NCBI GenBank assembly: GCA_015179025.1
Contig: WHUX01000414.1
Span: forward strand, 1 to 30,587
DNA length: 30,587 bases
Direction of reading: 5' to 3'
Source of the DNA: Terfezia claveryi
Taxonomy: Eukaryota; Ascomycota; Pezizomycetes; Pezizales; Pezizaceae
A program made the translations under genes and the position numbers. How positions within the stretch are numbered: position 1 is the first letter of the stretch; every line of letters starts with the position of its first letter. The notes beneath the pieces are model-generated. The model ran no database searches and had not been told where the DNA came from. It saw only the letters and a list, made by a program, of their open reading frames with translations. Positions 1 through 9,480 of this stretch are shown here, piece after piece.

Positions 1-1056
1 TTCATTATTGGGCTACCCTGGTCAAATGGATACAACACAATTTTGGTAGTATGTCGACTAACTAAAATGCGGCACTTTATTCCCTGTCGTGATACCACTA
101 CTGTAGAGCAATTAGCAGATCTATATGCTCAGCATATCTTCCGCCTCCATGTCTTCCTAGAACAATTGTATCAGACCGTAGTCTCAATTCATCTCTCACT
201 TTTGGAAAGCTCTCTGTCAAGTGCTTAAGATTCAACCTCTCCTGTCCACACCGTTTCAACCCTCAAACTGACGGCCAGACCGAATGAGTCAATGCCACTC
301 TAGAACAATATGGACGGGTGTATGTTAATTATGTGCAGGATGACTGGGAGAACTGGTTGCATCTCGCGAGTTTGCAGCTAATAATCAAGCTTCTGAAACA
401 ACTGGGTCATCTCCCTTCTTTGCGAATTATGGTTATAACCCACTGTGGCAATTTGATTTCGAGGAAAAGCCCATACGACCTGATAAGTGGAGTGCTATAG
501 AGGTGGCCGGGAAGATCAAGGAAATAACGGAACACTTACAAAACGAGATGGCTAGGGCGCAGGCACGGCAACAGGAGCAAGAAGACAAAGGACGAGATAA
601 TGCTCCAGTATTCAAGGAGGGAGATCTGGTTTGGTTTAATAGCCAGCACATTATAAAAAACGGCCAAGTGGAAAGCTCGACCATAAACGGATTGGCCCCT
701 ACAAGATCACAAAGGTCATATCCCCCTATGCATACGAACTCGACTTCCCCGCTAGTGTGCATTATCATCGATTCCAGTATGTTTCACTTCTCGACCCGGC
801 AAACAATACTCCCCTACCTGGGCAATACAATCCCCCCACCTCCACCAGTGATAGTTGATAATGAGGAAGAGTGGCATGTGAAGAAATCTTGGATTCTCGT
901 CTTCGGAGGAAGAAATTAGAGTACTTAGTGAAATGGGTAGGGTTTGAAAGACCAGACTGAGAACCGGCAACAAACATCAACAAACTCAAGGCTATTGATG
1001 ACTTCTACAGGTGAAATCCGAGCAAACCAGGACCATTGCCGGAAGACGAAGACTAA
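1..1056 (+). pseudogene. Family A chromovirus pol 3' end (integrase tail, chromodomain), broken
   Basis: This is the end of a Ty3/Gypsy polyprotein read across several frames. Seen: an integrase core stretch (RLTKMRHFIPCRDTTTVEQL near 55-120; TIVSDR near 173; FNPQTDGQTE near 258-288, followed by a TGA stop), then a linker (MARAQARQQEQEDKG near 548-592; FKEGDLVWF near 612-638) and a C-terminal chromodomain (LEYLVKWVGF near 917-946, ending at the TAA at 1054-1056). In these elements integrase inserts the cDNA and the chromodomain targets modified histones. Several frameshifts and a few stops make it non-functional. The 5' part lies outside the window. Its base composition is less TpA-rich than the elements to the right, so it is probably younger; it sits inside the family B LTR. 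Confidence 0.88.
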
Positions 1057-1102
1057 GCCTCTAGGGACTTTGGCCGTAAGGAGGGGATATTGTCACGGCG
1101 TT

Positions 1103-1231
1103 AATTTACTTACGAGCTATTTGACACCCGAACAGGCTTGTTCGAGTGTCAGCACGGTATTTGAATTTACTTGCGAGGTATTTGACACCCGAACAGGCTT
1201 GTTCGAGTGTCAGCAGGCTTGTTTGAGTGTC
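1103..1231 (+). repeat. Tandem 61-bp repeat in family A U3
   Basis: Two nearly identical 52-bp units (1103-1154 and 1164-1215) share GACACCCGAACAGGCTTG and TTCGAGTGTCAGCA. A shortened third unit (GGCTTGTTTGAGTGTC) follows at 1216-1231. Repeated U3 segments in LTR retrotransposons often act as enhancer-like elements; that role is inference here. Confidence 0.85.
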
Positions 1232-1270
1232 TTAATACTAGAAGGGATTAGAGAGGTGGATCGCGGAGTA

Positions 1271-1340
1271 TCACCTGCGATCGCAGGTGACGTCAAGTTA
1301 GTCAGGCGCCACTCCTTTGGCCATGGCAATTGTGTATATA
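1271..1340 (+). promoter_or_regulatory. Family A U3 core: palindrome, CRE-like octamer, TATA
   Basis: A perfect 20-bp palindrome (1271-1290, centred on GCGATCGC) overlaps the octamer TGACGTCA (1288-1295), which matches the consensus CRE/ATF site bound by bZIP factors. A TATA-like TATATA follows at 1335-1340, about 40 bp downstream. The order fits an RNA polymerase II promoter in U3. Factor binding is inferred from the motif only. Confidence 0.55.
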
Positions 1341-1521
1341 GGAAGCCTTAGTTGTCGTTTCTTGTTCTTATTCCTTACGCAACATCTTGTATTATAACCT
1401 TGGTAATACAGACTCTGCCTTTTGTCCTGATACTCCAATTTATGGTTATAGTTTCGTCTTCGTGCGCTCCTTGGAGTCACGTCATTAGTTATAGCCACAG
1501 CTATCGACTTACGCCATTACA

Positions 1522-1719
1522 ATAGCTTAGATAGCACAAATCATATAAGATAGATTATACCAGTGAATTACTGTTCCCTCCGAGAACATCCCACATAGTA
1601 ATCTCCCTACCCTTCTGAGGTCTTACCTCAGCAGAACCGAAATACACAAACATTCGTACCTATGGATATAGATTGTATAAACAGTACTAAATGAATACTG
1701 TCTAGTACCATTCACTACA
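1522..1719 (+). repeat. Family B 5' LTR, 3' portion only
   Basis: It matches the last about 190 bp of the 3' LTR at 10495-10684, including the hairpin CTGAGGTCTTACCTCAG (1615-1631) and the end CATTCACTACA. It is cut at its left by the inserted family A element. Confidence 0.9.
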
Positions 1720-1967
1720 TTTTTTTTAATTCACTTACCTAATCTTTACTTTTAAATCCAAGGCCTGATCAACCTTCAAATACTTTTATTACACTCACGC
1801 AAGTATATACAACTCGACACATAAGGGCACATATAAAATCTATATTATTATTCAACTAGCTAGCCAATAAAATCCAATAACAAGACATCAGACTCTCAAC
1901 TGTAGTACAATAACAAAAGACTTAGAAGCAAGCTAAGCAGAGCTCTAACAGGCAGTGGTATCCCATA
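1720..1967. other. Family B leader, part adjoining the LTR; no gene seen
   Basis: An AT-rich non-coding stretch between the 5' LTR and the end of the antisense ORF. It begins with a run of eight T. I see no tRNA-complementary primer binding site directly after the LTR, which may reflect decay or a self-priming mechanism as in Tf1-like elements; the sequence does not decide this. Confidence 0.5.
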
Positions 1968-2546
1968 TTAAACAATCCCACCCTCGTTCACAACACTTTT
2001 CCCAATAAGATGACAACTCATATTGCACTCCTGGCAACCGCCATTACATCTGTACCTGTAAATCCAGTACACCATTGAAAAACCGGCCCCCCAGGTCCCA
2101 AGAATAATTAGTCTAAACAACCAAGTGTCACAATCCCAAGGCTCAAATCTCGCTGCCTCCACTATAGCCATTTCCTCTAGAAAAGAATTACCTTCATCAG
2201 AACCTTCCTTAGGCCCAGACATCTCTATCAATACCTCTGCACCCCCAACGTCTACCTCGAAACACCAATCAGAAAACGTGACACTCTTGCCAGAAGAACT
2301 AGAACTAGATTCTAGACTAGTAGACAAAGAAAAACCAGGACCATAAGAAATATCAAGATCCTGACATCCAGCCTAACCAGCCACATGAGCTACCGAGCCA
2401 ACAGAACTATTAGTCGAATGGAGATTATAAGGATCATCAGCCACTACACCATCAGCACAGTAAGGTGCCAAAGAAGAAAAGTAACTCGGCGATCATATCA
2501 CATAACCAGCTGCATTTGGTTGCAGACAGACGACGAAATCAGACAT
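1968..2546 (-). pseudogene. Antisense ORF in family B leader, membrane-protein-like, two stops
   Basis: Read on the minus strand from ATG at 2546-2544 to TAA at 1970-1968, this frame is 192 codons interrupted only by TGA (2495-2493) and TAG (2375-2373). Both are explainable by C-to-T change of CGA and CAG. The start reads MSDFVVCLQPNAAG; a Ser-rich patch and an acidic middle follow, then one hydrophobic segment (LFRLIILGTWGAGFSMVYW) and a Cys cluster (CNGGCQECNMSC). Its ATG lies one base from the gag ATG (2548) in divergent orientation. I do not recognise a family. Antisense ORFs are known in some plant Gypsy lineages, usually beside the 3' LTR. It could be chance openness, but only two stops in 192 codons, both of deamination type, argues for a former gene. 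Confidence 0.5.
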
Positions 2547-2547
2547 A

Positions 2548-4330
2548 ATGGCATCTGAACTTAGTAAGAAGACTAAGAGGTTGAGACGGTTAACTATGTT
2601 ACCCGAAGATATTAAGAAATTAGTAGAAGAAACTCCCAGAAAGACTAGATTTGTAGTTCCTAACATGGAAGGGAAATAAATCTGCCTATGTATATAGAAT
2701 TAGGAGAACCAGGTGAAGCAGGAACCAAACTATATTTTAGTATAGCTTTACCTCTCACACCAGAAGAATTTTAGGACACATATTTTACAACAATTGAGGA
2801 GATTTGAAATATACATACTTAATGGGACATGCCCAATAGTATCATCCTAAAGATGCTCAACTCTTAATGGAAGCCATAATATAACACTATTTATGGCTAA
2901 CACCTTACCCATTCAAAGAAGAGGACTTAGAAATGAACGTATTTTTAAGTAAGGAACTAAAGAAACCTGTTGTTCCACTTTTAAGGAAACTAAATTGGGT
3001 AATAAATAACTGGGAAGAAATAATGGCATTCATAATGAGCGGTACTCATCTAGAAGAATCAGCACATACCGCGGAGGATTTTTTGAATCCTAGCAAAGAA
3101 CTTCCAGGAGGGTTCCTGAGAACACCAAAAGATCAATCGAAAGGCAAAGGTCGAGCACCTGAGACACCAGAAAGGAGGACTGAGTCAGACAAAGAACTAG
3201 ATAATAAAGACCAACTACCAGAAGATATAGAATTACCAGATGATGATGATGATCTAGATACAGAACTAGACCAACAGAAGCAGAAAACGCAAGGAGGAAG
3301 ATGAGACCCCAATGATCGTGGAGATGAGACCCCAATGATCTCGAAGATGATAGCTCGGACTCTGACAAAGCATCATCAGTTGCAAGTCAAACTCTTAAAA
3401 GAAAACCCAAATGAGGAAAATCAGTTGTACACCAGCAATGGGAATCTACAACAGGAATGGTTACAACAGGTAACCATGAAGCAACAAATGCTTTAAAAGG
3501 AATAAAGATTGATCTACCAGAAAAAATAAGAGGAGAAGACAAAAAATGGCAAGACTCACAATATTTTGACTCTTGGGCCACAGCAATGCAACATTGGTTT
3601 ATTATTAAAGAAATAGATTTGGAAGGCACTTCAGCTTTGGAAATTGTTGGATTTAGAATGGAAGGAAGCGCGCTCACTACTTATAATCAATTCCTAAAGA
3701 AAAAGGAAAGAATGCGACATTGTTTAGATTCATACTAGCACTAAGGGACTTTCTGATACCCTCCACTAGTAAGGATATTTTGTGGAAACGATGGGAGATA
3801 GCCACACCATACAAGGACAAATGTCATATCGGAATTAAATAGTTTACCAACTGGCTTACTGAAATACAAATTAAATTGATTGACAAGGATGGTAAACAAT
3901 CAATATCGCAGGAAGTAAAAAGAAGAAAGTTTCTTAATCACCTGCTACTATATATGTCAGCTACATTAATTCCTTTAATCAAAGAAGAATGGTCATATGA
4001 TCAGCTCGTGCATTAAGCGGAGTCATATGAAGCTTCAAAGAAAGATATTGCTCCACCATCTACAACAAATACATCCCGACGACAACACCCTCAGAATAAA
4101 ATCAAAGTCACGGTCCACGCAGGGACCAGAATCAATGACAAAAAACAGTATTTAATCCTAGTAGCAATCCCAACACCAAACCCAATACAGAAAATAGAAG
4201 GACTCAGATTGGGACACCATCACAAAAATATTAGATCAGAAGACAAAGATGCAATTAATTAGAGACAAGAAATGTCTATGGTATTGGAACCCTTGACACT
4301 TCTACAAGGACTATAGGAAATGACAAAATA
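2548..4330 (+). pseudogene. Family B gag (capsid and CCHC nucleocapsid), frameshifted
   Basis: Gag forms the retrotransposon particle and binds its RNA. The start is chosen at ATG 2548 (MASELSKKTKRLRRL), after which frameshifts and stops scatter the frame. Recognisable blocks are 2933-3304 (MNVFLSKELKKP, then a charged linker with DDDDD), 3457-3738 (WATAMQHWFIIKEIDLEG, capsid-like helices with Trp and acidic residues typical of Retrotrans_gag), and 3740-4060 in another frame (IPSTSKDILWKRWEIATPY). A nucleocapsid knuckle of spacing C-x2-C-x4-H-x4-C sits at 4273-4314, but its second and third Cys codons now read TAT (Tyr). There is no intact reading frame. A repeated GATGAGACCCCAATGATC occurs at 3299-3340. 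Confidence 0.8.
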
Positions 4331-4338
4331 AGGTACCC

Positions 4339-4830
4339 ATGTATACAGCTGCACAAGATTTAGCTATACCAATAGCCACTAAGGATAAAAACAATAAGGA
4401 TAAAATCAAGAAACAACCCTTGTCTACACAGGTACCAGATTTTAGCAAGGTATTTGTTAAAGCTAATGAACACCCAGCACTAGCTTTAATTAATCTCAAA
4501 ACAAAGGTAGGAGAATTATTTAATTCTCAATTTGTACACCTATACAAAATACCGACTAGAAGTATCGAGAAGAAATTATTAAGTACTGCAATTAAAGGAT
4601 CAAAAGGAACGATAGACAAAGCTTGTACTATCAAACTAGATTAGATAGGTTATGTAGAAGAACAAATGTTCTATGTAGCTCATTTGACTGGATGGGACAT
4701 GATACTAGAAGAACCTACTCTCAGCAAAGTGCGAGCAATAATTCCTGCCTATCAAGTACTAGTTACTATCCAACTGGAAAACATTCTACGATTCGAGCTT
4801 AGTGTATAGAAGAGATTTAGAACCATGGCA
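4339..4830 (+). pseudogene. Family B retropepsin-like protease, catalytic Asp lost
   Basis: An aspartic protease domain that would cleave the Gag-Pol precursor. The stretch ALINLKTKVGELFNSQFV (4483-4536) lies where the family has A-L-I-D-S/T-G-A; the catalytic Asp codon is AAT (Asn, 4492-4494) and the SGA is gone. The C-terminal half is preserved: TAIKGSKGTIDKA (4588-4626) and, after a TAG, VAHLTGWDMILEEPTL (4675-4722), the usual 'G..D.ILG.PWL' strand. RT lies in a different frame, so a frameshift separates the two. Assignment rests on position and the two flanking motifs. Confidence 0.65.
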
Positions 4831-4879
4831 AATGGTATAAGATCAGCGTATACACAAGTCAGCTGTAATGAGTTACAGA

Positions 4880-5601
4880 TTATAGTGAACCGGATAATTG
4901 GGAAAATATTAGTGATACAGAAGAAACCGATTCAGAAAGAGAACTTGTGACAGCTGTTTCTACAGTACAGAAACAATTCAACCCTGTAACGAAGTTTCCC
5001 TTATTATTTCCCAAGACAATTCCATGGGAATTATTCCCTCTAAGAAAGATTAATTACTCTATTAAACCAAAAGTAGAAGCTACTTAGATACCAAAATGGC
5101 GACCCTCAGGACATCGATTTAGACAACAAATCCATGACAAATTAGTCGAAGAAGAAGCATCAGGTTATATATATAGAGTAGAAAATGATACAAATGCTAT
5201 AGTCATGTTCACTATCCCTAAACGAGATAAACCGGAAGAAGCCAGACATGTCAATGATTGTCTCGACTACAATTTAGCTGTCGAACTGGACCACACCCCA
5301 TTGCCAGATATTAATGAAGCAATTGAACTAGTAGCGGAGAATCCCATTTGGACTAAGCTCGACTTAGTCGACAGATTTTTTAATATTAGAATTAATAAAG
5401 AATCTGAGCAACACTCTACCTTTTTATGTCACATGGGATATTTCAGAAGTAGAGTCATGCAATAAGGGGATCGTAATGCACCTGCTACCATGGTTTATGT
5501 TATGCATGATATTTTTAAGGACATGGTCTATAAAAATTTAATTATCTATATTGACGACATTATCATATTCTCCAAAACGTATGAAGAACATGTAGAATTA
5601 T
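4880..5601 (+). pseudogene. Family B reverse transcriptase, N-terminal part (before solo LTR)
   Basis: This is the fingers and palm of a Gypsy-type RT. Seen in one frame: an entry block (WRPSGHRFRQQIHDKLVEEE, 5098-5157), TIPKRDKPEEARHVNDC (5210-5260), TPLPDINEAIELV (5296-5334), the first catalytic motif TKLDLVDRFFNIRI (5353-5394), MGYFRSRVMQ then TAA (5433-5465, Gln expected), and the catalytic YIDD box (5547-5558) followed by IIIFSKTYEEH. The reading frame runs intact into codon EL at 5593-5601, where a solo LTR interrupts it. Stops are C-to-T type. RT copies the element's RNA into cDNA in the virus-like particle. Confidence 0.92.
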
Positions 5602-6259
5602 TGTAAGGAAGTCACATTCTATTTTCCAATGAAATGTAACTCCCGTTACATACCAACTTTTAACCTAGTGGAATAAGATATTATCAGGCCGCCAGCGTCG
5701 GCCAGCAGATGATAATAAAGGTATAGTAACTCATGTATTTTATTAAAGTAATGAGCATGACTCATTGGAAGGGTCATGCGATACTTGTAGTTATATTTCC
5801 TAGTAGTTTCTGGAAGTTTCTATCATGTAGATTTCAAATCATGTAATGGGTCAGATGATGGCGCACTGCCTCAGCACTGCCCCAACACTGCCCCAACACT
5901 GCCCCACTATGGGCAGTATATAGTCCCCTGAATTCCCCTCAGTTGGAGAAGCGTTCAAGTCAGTTCAAGCCAGAAATAGAGACAGAAACAGTATAGTAGA
6001 TATCTACCAATAATAATAGTATTGAGCTATTAATTCTGGGCCCTTTATGGGTACGTCTCCCTCTATGTTCCAATAACAAGTAATAGGCTGGTCGGGCCTA
6101 TCTTCTACAACTAGAGCAACAATAGAATATATACAGCAAGAGATACTTAAACAGAAGCTATAGGTTCCATGCACCTATAGTTTGCTGTAGTAAACTCTAG
6201 TACTACCGCCCGGCAGTAGAGAGTTGGTTATAAAGCACGCCGCCTTACTTTACAATTAT
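5597..6259. mobile_element. Solo LTR (family D type) with 5-bp target duplication inside RT
   Basis: A 653-bp LTR (5602-6254) begins TGTAAGGAAG and ends CTTACTTTACA. It is bounded by the perfect 5-bp direct repeat ATTAT (5597-5601 and 6255-6259). Removing LTR plus one ATTAT (658 bp) restores the RT frame exactly (VELL continuing as KKVLQCL). Inside are an 11-bp tandem (ACACTGCCCCA, within 5864-5909) and a TATA-like TATATA at 5917-5922. Blocks such as CAGTTGGA and the TCAGATGATGG region match the degraded LTR at 15334-15955, so it belongs to the family D chromovirus. No internal region remains: it arose by LTR-LTR recombination. Confidence 0.93.
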
Positions 6260-7013
6260 TGAAGAAAGTACTTCAATGCCTACAGGATGAGAAATTCTAT
6301 CTCAAAGAAAGCAAATGCCAGTTCTTTACTCCAAGATTGGAAATCTTAGGACACGTTTTGACATCAGATGGATTACATGTAGACCAGAAGAAGAGGACTA
6401 CTATATTAACATTTCCAACTCCTACAAGAAAAAAGGATCTTAAAGGATTCCTTGGAATCATTAATTATCTCAGCAGATTTATTCCTGACTTAGTATCGTA
6501 TGCAAGCACCCTGTCAGAACTGCAAGGAGAAACAATGAAATGGGAATGGACAGATACTCATAATGCAGCATTTTAAAAACTCAAGGAACTCATAAATTCC
6601 CCATATGTTTTAAAACCCTGGAATAATGAATCTACTGAACCCAAATATTTAGTCAGTGATGCTAGTGATGTAGAACTAGGATCTTGGATAGGTCAAGGAC
6701 CGTTGACACACATTAGATCGTCATGCTTCTACTCTAGAAAATTTAATCCAGTATAACTAAATTATCCTACCTTTCAAAAGGAATTATTAGTGATTATTGA
6801 CTCATTGAAATTTTTTGAAGTACAATTAAGAAGTCACAAGTTCACTATCCTTACTGACCACAAACTATTAGTAACCTTTCATACTCAAATACCTACAAGC
6901 CAGAAATTGAGGTGATGGCAAGATTACCTAATGGAATTTGATACAGACATATAGCACATCACAGGAAAGGAAAATTTGATAGCAGATACTCTATCAAGGA
7001 AGCATAAATACTA
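6255..7013 (+). pseudogene. Family B RT thumb and RNase H
   Basis: RT resumes after the solo LTR in a single frame (frame of 6259): KKVLQCLQDEKFYLKESKC, then LGHVLTSDGLHVDQKK (6349-6396) and GFLGIINYLSRFIPDL (6445-6492), the classical Gypsy RT C-terminal block. RNase H follows: LVSDASDVELGSWIGQG (6649-6699), FQKELLVIIDSLKFF (6775-6819), ILTDHKLLVTF (6847-6879) and TGKENLIADTLSRKHK (6961-7008). RNase H removes the RNA strand during cDNA synthesis. Stops at 6574, 6754, 6913 and 6952 fit Gln/Trp/Arg codon decay. Confidence 0.92.
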
Positions 7014-8295
7014 GGACACTCCCACTACCGAGGATGATTATATTTCTAATAGCATTGATCCTCCTAACTACACCTACAACCACAACATCTCTACCAATGC
7101 TTTAAGCACTTTCCACTTACCAAAAACCTCTACTCAGAACAATATGGGTTCTCGCGGAGCTATCAATTTCAAGTATGTCGACTGTGACTTCAATAAATGT
7201 TGTGGAAGAGCCGAAGAACTTGGACACTATATCTTCTGTCTATACTTTGAGGGCATTCAAGATGAAGAAAGAGAATATAATATAATGAAGGAAGAAGAGT
7301 CCTCAGACATCGAGACTTTATCTATCATACCAGAAGAAGTTTTCAGTGGATATAATCATGTACCCAATATAAATAAGAACAAACCTTTAATAGTTCTTGG
7401 ACTAAGATATAGGCCTCCATCTTCTGAAAACGTTTAACAAAAATCTCTCGCTCCCAAAAAAGCAAAGGAAATTGCTATCGACCTAGCTCAAAGCAATTGG
7501 CAACAACACAAAAGGATGCACTGGTCCTTTAGGCGAGATTTTTACTGTCCAGCTCATGGCAGCTCCCATGCCATGAACAATCGCATGTTTATCATTGAAA
7601 CATATGCAATTTGCAATCACTATAGACATGGCAGTTTGAACTGTAACCTGTCAGCCTCAGTTCTTAAGAAGGAGAAGAAATTACTTACGACTCGTATTGC
7701 GCATCTCGTATCCACAAATAAGCCTCAAAAGGAACTAGAACCAGTACAACAAACGCCAGCTTATCCACCTCCATAAGCTCTCAGCTGTGAAGAAGCTATC
7801 CAAGAAATCGGAGAATGAGCAAAAAGATGGATTACCAACAAGCCGACACGACCTACTCTCTAACCCAGCATTCAGTTCAGTAACCCTACCAAACAGATAA
7901 GCAACCGACAAGTAGAACAGGAGATCATGAATACTCCTGTTGTCCTTCAACAACCATGGAATACACCTCAACAACTAGCTGCAACCGCTAGTAGCAGTAA
8001 TGCAATTCTAACCAATACTACTGCTGTCACCACTCATTCTAAAAAACGAGTAGCCATTGACGAAGATTCACCCTCTTTCATTTAGGATACCAAAACCTCC
8101 AGACAGCATTGTGATTTCTGTAAGTTCCCAGGACATAATGCTTCTACATGCAAGAAGAAGAAACCTACCATCAATGACTTCAATACAAGGATTGAACCGA
8201 CCCTCAACAAGCTCATTGAAGAGAAAAATATCAGCAACGGATGGGAGGATGACAAGGACTACTTCATCATACACTGGCTTGACTAAGGTACAGGT
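7014..8295 (+). pseudogene. Extra segment between RNase H and integrase with CCHC zinc knuckle
   Basis: About 1.28 kb in the same frame as RNase H and integrase, interrupted only by Gln-type stops. It encodes a region absent from standard Gypsy polyproteins. Visible are a Cys/His-rich patch (YVDCDFNKCCGRAEELGHY, 7174-7230), an acidic stretch (KEEESSDIETL), a second Cys/His patch (FYCPAHGSSH 7540-7569; CNHYRHGSLNCN 7612-7647), a Gln/Pro/Ser-rich linker, and an exact CCHC knuckle CDFCKFPGHNASTC (8110-8151), followed by KKKKPTINDF. The last about 100 bp (from PTLNKLIEE) recur in frame in the second copy at the window end, so the domain order belongs to the family and is not a local insertion. 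A nucleic-acid-binding role is inference. Confidence 0.7.
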
Positions 8296-9480
8296 ATGAA
8301 AGCCGCATATCAATCATGCATGAGAGTATGTTCTATCTAGAAGAACTACTATGATACCTTTGTGAACCGTAAGGATTATAGAAGAAAAGATAGATTTTTG
8401 TATGTTAAGAACCAACAAGGACAATGAAGATTAGTCTTACCCTCTACCTTTAACATCGAAGGTAAGAACTATCTCGAATTAGTTATTAAAGATGAATATG
8501 AAGCAACTGCTCATAGTGGCATTGACAAAACGATGAAATATCTTACTGACCAATATAATTGCCAGTCCTTTGCAGAACCAACTAAGGACTATATTAGAAT
8601 TTATGATACTTGTCAACAGACAAAGTATTCTAACAAGGTGCCACTTGGACTCATAACTCTATTATATGTACCAAGTAGGCCATGGACTGACATATCAATA
8701 GATTTTCTTAAGTTAGCACCTGTATTTACTAAGTGTTTAATTTTGTACCTGAATATTCCTGTTAAAGAAGATCATGTAGTTTGTATTTCATGACTTTGGA
8801 CAATTGTCGATAGACAATCAGGATTCAAGTTTCTTATTCCTGTCTGAAATAATTTCATCGCAGAACAATATACTGCTACCTTGGATACTCATGTAGTCCC
8901 GACTATGAGATACCCTTTTTGTATTGTTTTTGACCACGACACTCTTTTTATATCAACGCACTTTCAAGATTGGGCTAGGAATAAAGGAATCAAGTTGGAA
9001 CCGTCCACCGCATATTATCTACATGCAGACGGACAATTAGAAATTGTGAAAAAAGAAATTCTACAAGTAGCAAGAGCCTGTAAAATCGAAGGATTTGATT
9101 AGCTACAGAAACTACCAGAGATATAGTTGAAACTTAACTCTAGGTATAATGCCGCTAGACAGAATAGTCCCTTTTCCATACTATTTAGATTTAATGCACA
9201 TCTTGACATATCGATACTTCCATACCCATTAATGCATGTGTACCAGCGAATGAACATCATAAGGTGACGTCTAAAAACCTATATGATCCCAAGAAGACTC
9301 AAGCATCTCAAGTAAACAAACGACTACCCAATACAGCCAAATTTTCAGTCGTACAACAAGTTATACTTTTCTCAGAAAATATCAACCTGTCGAATGTCTC
9401 ACCTAAACTTAAACCAAAATAGCTAGGCCCATTTCCTATTATTTCTAGTAATTGGAAATGCAATAACTATAGCCTAAACC
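8296..9480 (+). pseudogene. Family B integrase, copy 1, zinc site and frames damaged
   Basis: The order is that of a Gypsy integrase. The N-terminal zinc domain (8480-8620) has HHCC positions YEATAH and YDTC, where copy 2 has HEATAH and CDTC. The catalytic core follows: RPWTDISIDFLK (8680-8715, first Asp), VDRQSGFKFLIPV near 8805-8844, VFDHDTLF (8926-8949, second Asp), STAYYLHADGQLEIV (9004-9048, catalytic Glu). The C-terminal part is SRYNAARQNSPFS (9140-9178) and, after frameshifts, LGPFPIISSN (9424-9453). Premature stops at 8338, 8425, 8791, 8845 and 9100. The TGA at 8791-8793 is shared with the second copy. Confidence 0.9.

Larger units (their letters stand above)
1091..1521 (+). repeat. 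Family A 3' LTR
   Basis: A 431-bp LTR begins TGTCACGGCG and ends CGCCATTACA, a TG...CA pair whose ten terminal bases are inverted repeats at 8 of 10 positions. It directly follows a polypurine tract (GGAGGGGA within about 1079-1088) and the chromodomain ORF. The U3 part holds two copies of a 52-bp unit with 61-bp period, a 20-bp perfect palindrome, a CRE-like octamer and a TATA-like TATATA at 1335-1340. The flank immediately to the right (atagc, 1522-1526) resumes family B LTR sequence, so this element inserted into that LTR; the 5' target duplication lies outside the window. Confidence 0.85.

Noticed and set aside
2125..2346. 73-codon plus-strand ORF in the family B leader
   Set aside because: It is opposite the antisense ORF, shorter, Ser/Pro-rich as expected from its complement, and not linked to gag.
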